This document shows positions 6,821-7,935 of a stretch of 7,935 nt of DNA, in pieces. Both the position numbers and the translations under genes were made by a program. How positions within the stretch are numbered: the stretch's first letter is position 1; every line of letters starts with the position of its first letter. This stretch comes from UBA1100 sp964533265 (GTDB lineage Bacteria > Verrucomicrobiota > Verrucomicrobiia > Limisphaerales > UBA1100). The stretch is from NCBI GenBank assembly GCA_964533265.1, contig CAZHJW010000102.1, forward strand, positions 1-7,935, given 5' to 3'. The notes under the pieces were generated by a model. The model was given only the letters and a program-made list of their open reading frames with translations. It was not told where the DNA came from and made no database searches.

Positions 6821-7935
6821 TATAATTTATTCGGGATACCTTGAATAATTTTGTCCTTGGGAAACATGACCTTCACTTCAGCCAACACCGCGGATCGCTC
6901 CTCCTTAATGGATGTGTAGCTCACCGTCTGGTTATTGAGATAAAAAGCCCATTTGTTACAAATAAAGCAAATAGCCACCTGAACCTCGTCGTCCCCATGT
7001 CCAAACCGAAGAAGGATTCCGGGATCGAAGTGAAACTTTTCGTCATGTCGAGTGGTTACATTCGCATCTGCCATAAGCAACCGGCGAAGCTTCGACGAGG
7101 GCTTACCCTTAAAAGTCACACCCGACGCGCCAATGTTATAATCGCCGAACGAACCGTTCTTGCCATCGGGATCAAGCCTCCAAGTCCGTATCTCCTTGGC
7201 GCTGGAAATAATATTGGAAAAAGCCTGCATGCGAGGCCGCGTACGACCGGCAATCTTTTGATTTGCCAACTGTTTCTCGAAATCCTCCACCAACGCCGGT
7301 TCCTCAAGCCAAAGATTCTTTGTCTCTCCGATATCATCAGCCAAGTTATAGAGCTGGCCTTGCGGTCCTTTAGGGACGGGCTTCACTCGGCGCGGGTCAG
7401 AAAAACCACCTGAGCCAAGGGAAGGAACGTACTTCCAATAACCATTTCGCACGGACATATGGGTAGGCTTGGTGCCGGTGACCAGCTGTTGACGCGCCAT
7501 ATCGCGGTGACCCAGTAAAACCGGCAGAAAATTTTCGCTGTCTTCGGCCTCGTTATCGGCCAGCTTGCGTTTGGTTAGAGCAGAAAAAGTCGCCAGAAAA
7601 TCAGTCTGACAAACCAGCGCATCACTGACCGCACCCGCCTTAACCCTGCCGGGCCAACGTACAATAAAGGGCATCCGGTGACCTGCCTCCCAGGCATCAG
7701 CCTTCATGCCACGCAGCGGAGTGGTGGCACTGTGACCAAAACGCTTGGTATCCGTGTCGTACCAAACCGGCCCATTGTCACTGGTGAAAACTACGAGTGT
7801 GTTCTTGGCCATGCCTCCCTGATCGAGTGCACCGAGAATCTGGCCAACGGTGTCATCGACCATTGCCACGAAGTCGCTGTACATGTTGCCAGTCTTACCC
7901 TGAAATTTTTTGGTGGGCAGCCAGGGCGTATGCGG
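6820..7935 (-). CDS. Sulfatase (S1 family) with C-terminal extra domain, N-terminus cut by window edge
   Basis: The frame is open to the right edge, giving a 371-residue C-terminal fragment; the ATG at 7884 is internal, because the 17 residues before it (PHTPWLPTKKFQG...) are typical sulfatase sequence. Numbering from the edge, the metal-binding FTSDNGP lies at 50-56 and LRGMKADAWEAGHRMPF at 74-90, the usual 'RG.K...WEGG.R.P' segment with A for the first G. VRWPG (92-96) and LYNLADDIGE (195-204) complete the sulfatase C-terminal subdomain, which ends near GRTRP (230-234). The catalytic Cys/Ser lies outside the window. About 120 more residues (247-368) form a separate domain, described in its own entry. 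Its TAA overlaps the ATG of the next sulfatase. It is likely exported, acting on a sulfated glycan together with its neighbour; substrate unknown. Confidence 0.9.
   Translation of the reverse strand, partial: PHTPWLPTKKFQGKTGNMYSDFVAMVDDTVGQILGALDQGGMAKNTLVVFTSDNGPVWYDTDTKRFGHSATTPLRGMKADAWEAGHRMPFIVRWPGRVKAGAVSDALVCQTDFLATFSALTKRKLADNEAEDSENFLPVLLGHRDMARQQLVTGTKPTHMSVRNGYWKYVPSLGSGGFSDPRRVKPVPKGPQGQLYNLADDIGETKNLWLEEPALVEDFEKQLANQKIAGRTRPRMQAFSNIISSAKEIRTWRLDPDGKNGSFGDYNIGASGVTFKGKPSSKLRRLLMADANVTTRHDEKFHFDPGILLRFGHGDDEVQVAICFICNKWAFYLNNQTVSYTSIKEERSAVLAEVKVMFPKDKIIQGIPNKL
6829..7194 (-). other. C-terminal Cys-containing domain fused to sulfatase
   Basis: This is the segment beyond the normal sulfatase end. 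It reads RTWRLDPD, then a Gly/Phe stretch ending FGDYNIG, a helix SSKLRRLLMAD, FHFDPGILLRFGHGDD, the strand VQVAICFICNKWAFYLNN, and a final helix with VMFPKD and IQGIP. The layout resembles small secreted proteins or lipoproteins I recall from PVC and related bacteria, where '.F.PG...R...G......ICF.C....Y..G' is followed by an 'LF..D..I..L' ending. That resemblance is from memory, not a search. The two Cys of C-F-x-C might bind metal or form a disulfide. Function unknown. Confidence 0.55.

Noticed and set aside
6841..7413. A 190-codon + strand open frame opposite the second sulfatase
   Set aside because: It is antisense to a frame with clear sulfatase and C-terminal domain motifs, shows no recognisable motif of its own, and is best explained as a shadow.
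6820..7935. Second sulfatase as a pseudogene lacking its catalytic Cys
   Set aside because: The frame is open to the window edge and the first residues are standard mid-sulfatase sequence, so the missing part is simply outside the window.

Overview
The window looks like a piece of a Gram-negative bacterial chromosome from the PVC group (Verrucomicrobiota, Lentisphaerota or Planctomycetota), most likely an environmental draft assembly. The evidence is indirect: two adjacent secreted-type sulfatases, one carrying a C-terminal Cys-containing domain of a kind I associate with planctomycete and verrucomicrobial proteins; a lipoprotein signal; few clear Shine-Dalgarno sites; and a 100-N scaffold gap. 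No rRNA, tRNA, CRISPR or transposon was seen, so the taxonomy is inference.

Layout. (1) 2-2154: two GT-B fold, family-4-like glycosyltransferases face each other tail to tail with only 2 bp between their stops. The first runs off the left edge; the second is complete and starts with GTG. (2) 2155-2332: a divergent intergenic region with a near-perfect palindrome (2250-2270). (3) 2333-4643: a tightly coupled three-gene unit on the + strand: an unrecognised two-helix membrane protein, a small Cys/His zinc-finger-like protein with an aromatic/His-rich then acidic tail, and a GT-A-like glycosyltransferase that starts with TTG overlapping the preceding stop. (4) 4723-5508: a lipoprotein built from about six tandem repeats of 20-22 residues, interrupted near its C-terminus by the N gap. 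(5) 5513-7935, - strand: two translationally coupled sulfatases. The downstream one is complete with a signal peptide; the upstream one loses its N-terminus at the right edge and ends in an extra domain of about 120 residues.

How the genes may work together. The left half is about making or decorating glycans (three glycosyltransferases of two folds, plausibly a surface polysaccharide locus). The right half is about desulfating exported or extracellular substrates, as in bacteria that use sulfated polysaccharides. The lipoprotein and the two small unrecognised proteins between them have no assignable function from sequence alone. The observations most worth following are the sulfatase fusion domain, the repeat lipoprotein, and the coupled membrane protein / zinc finger / glycosyltransferase unit.
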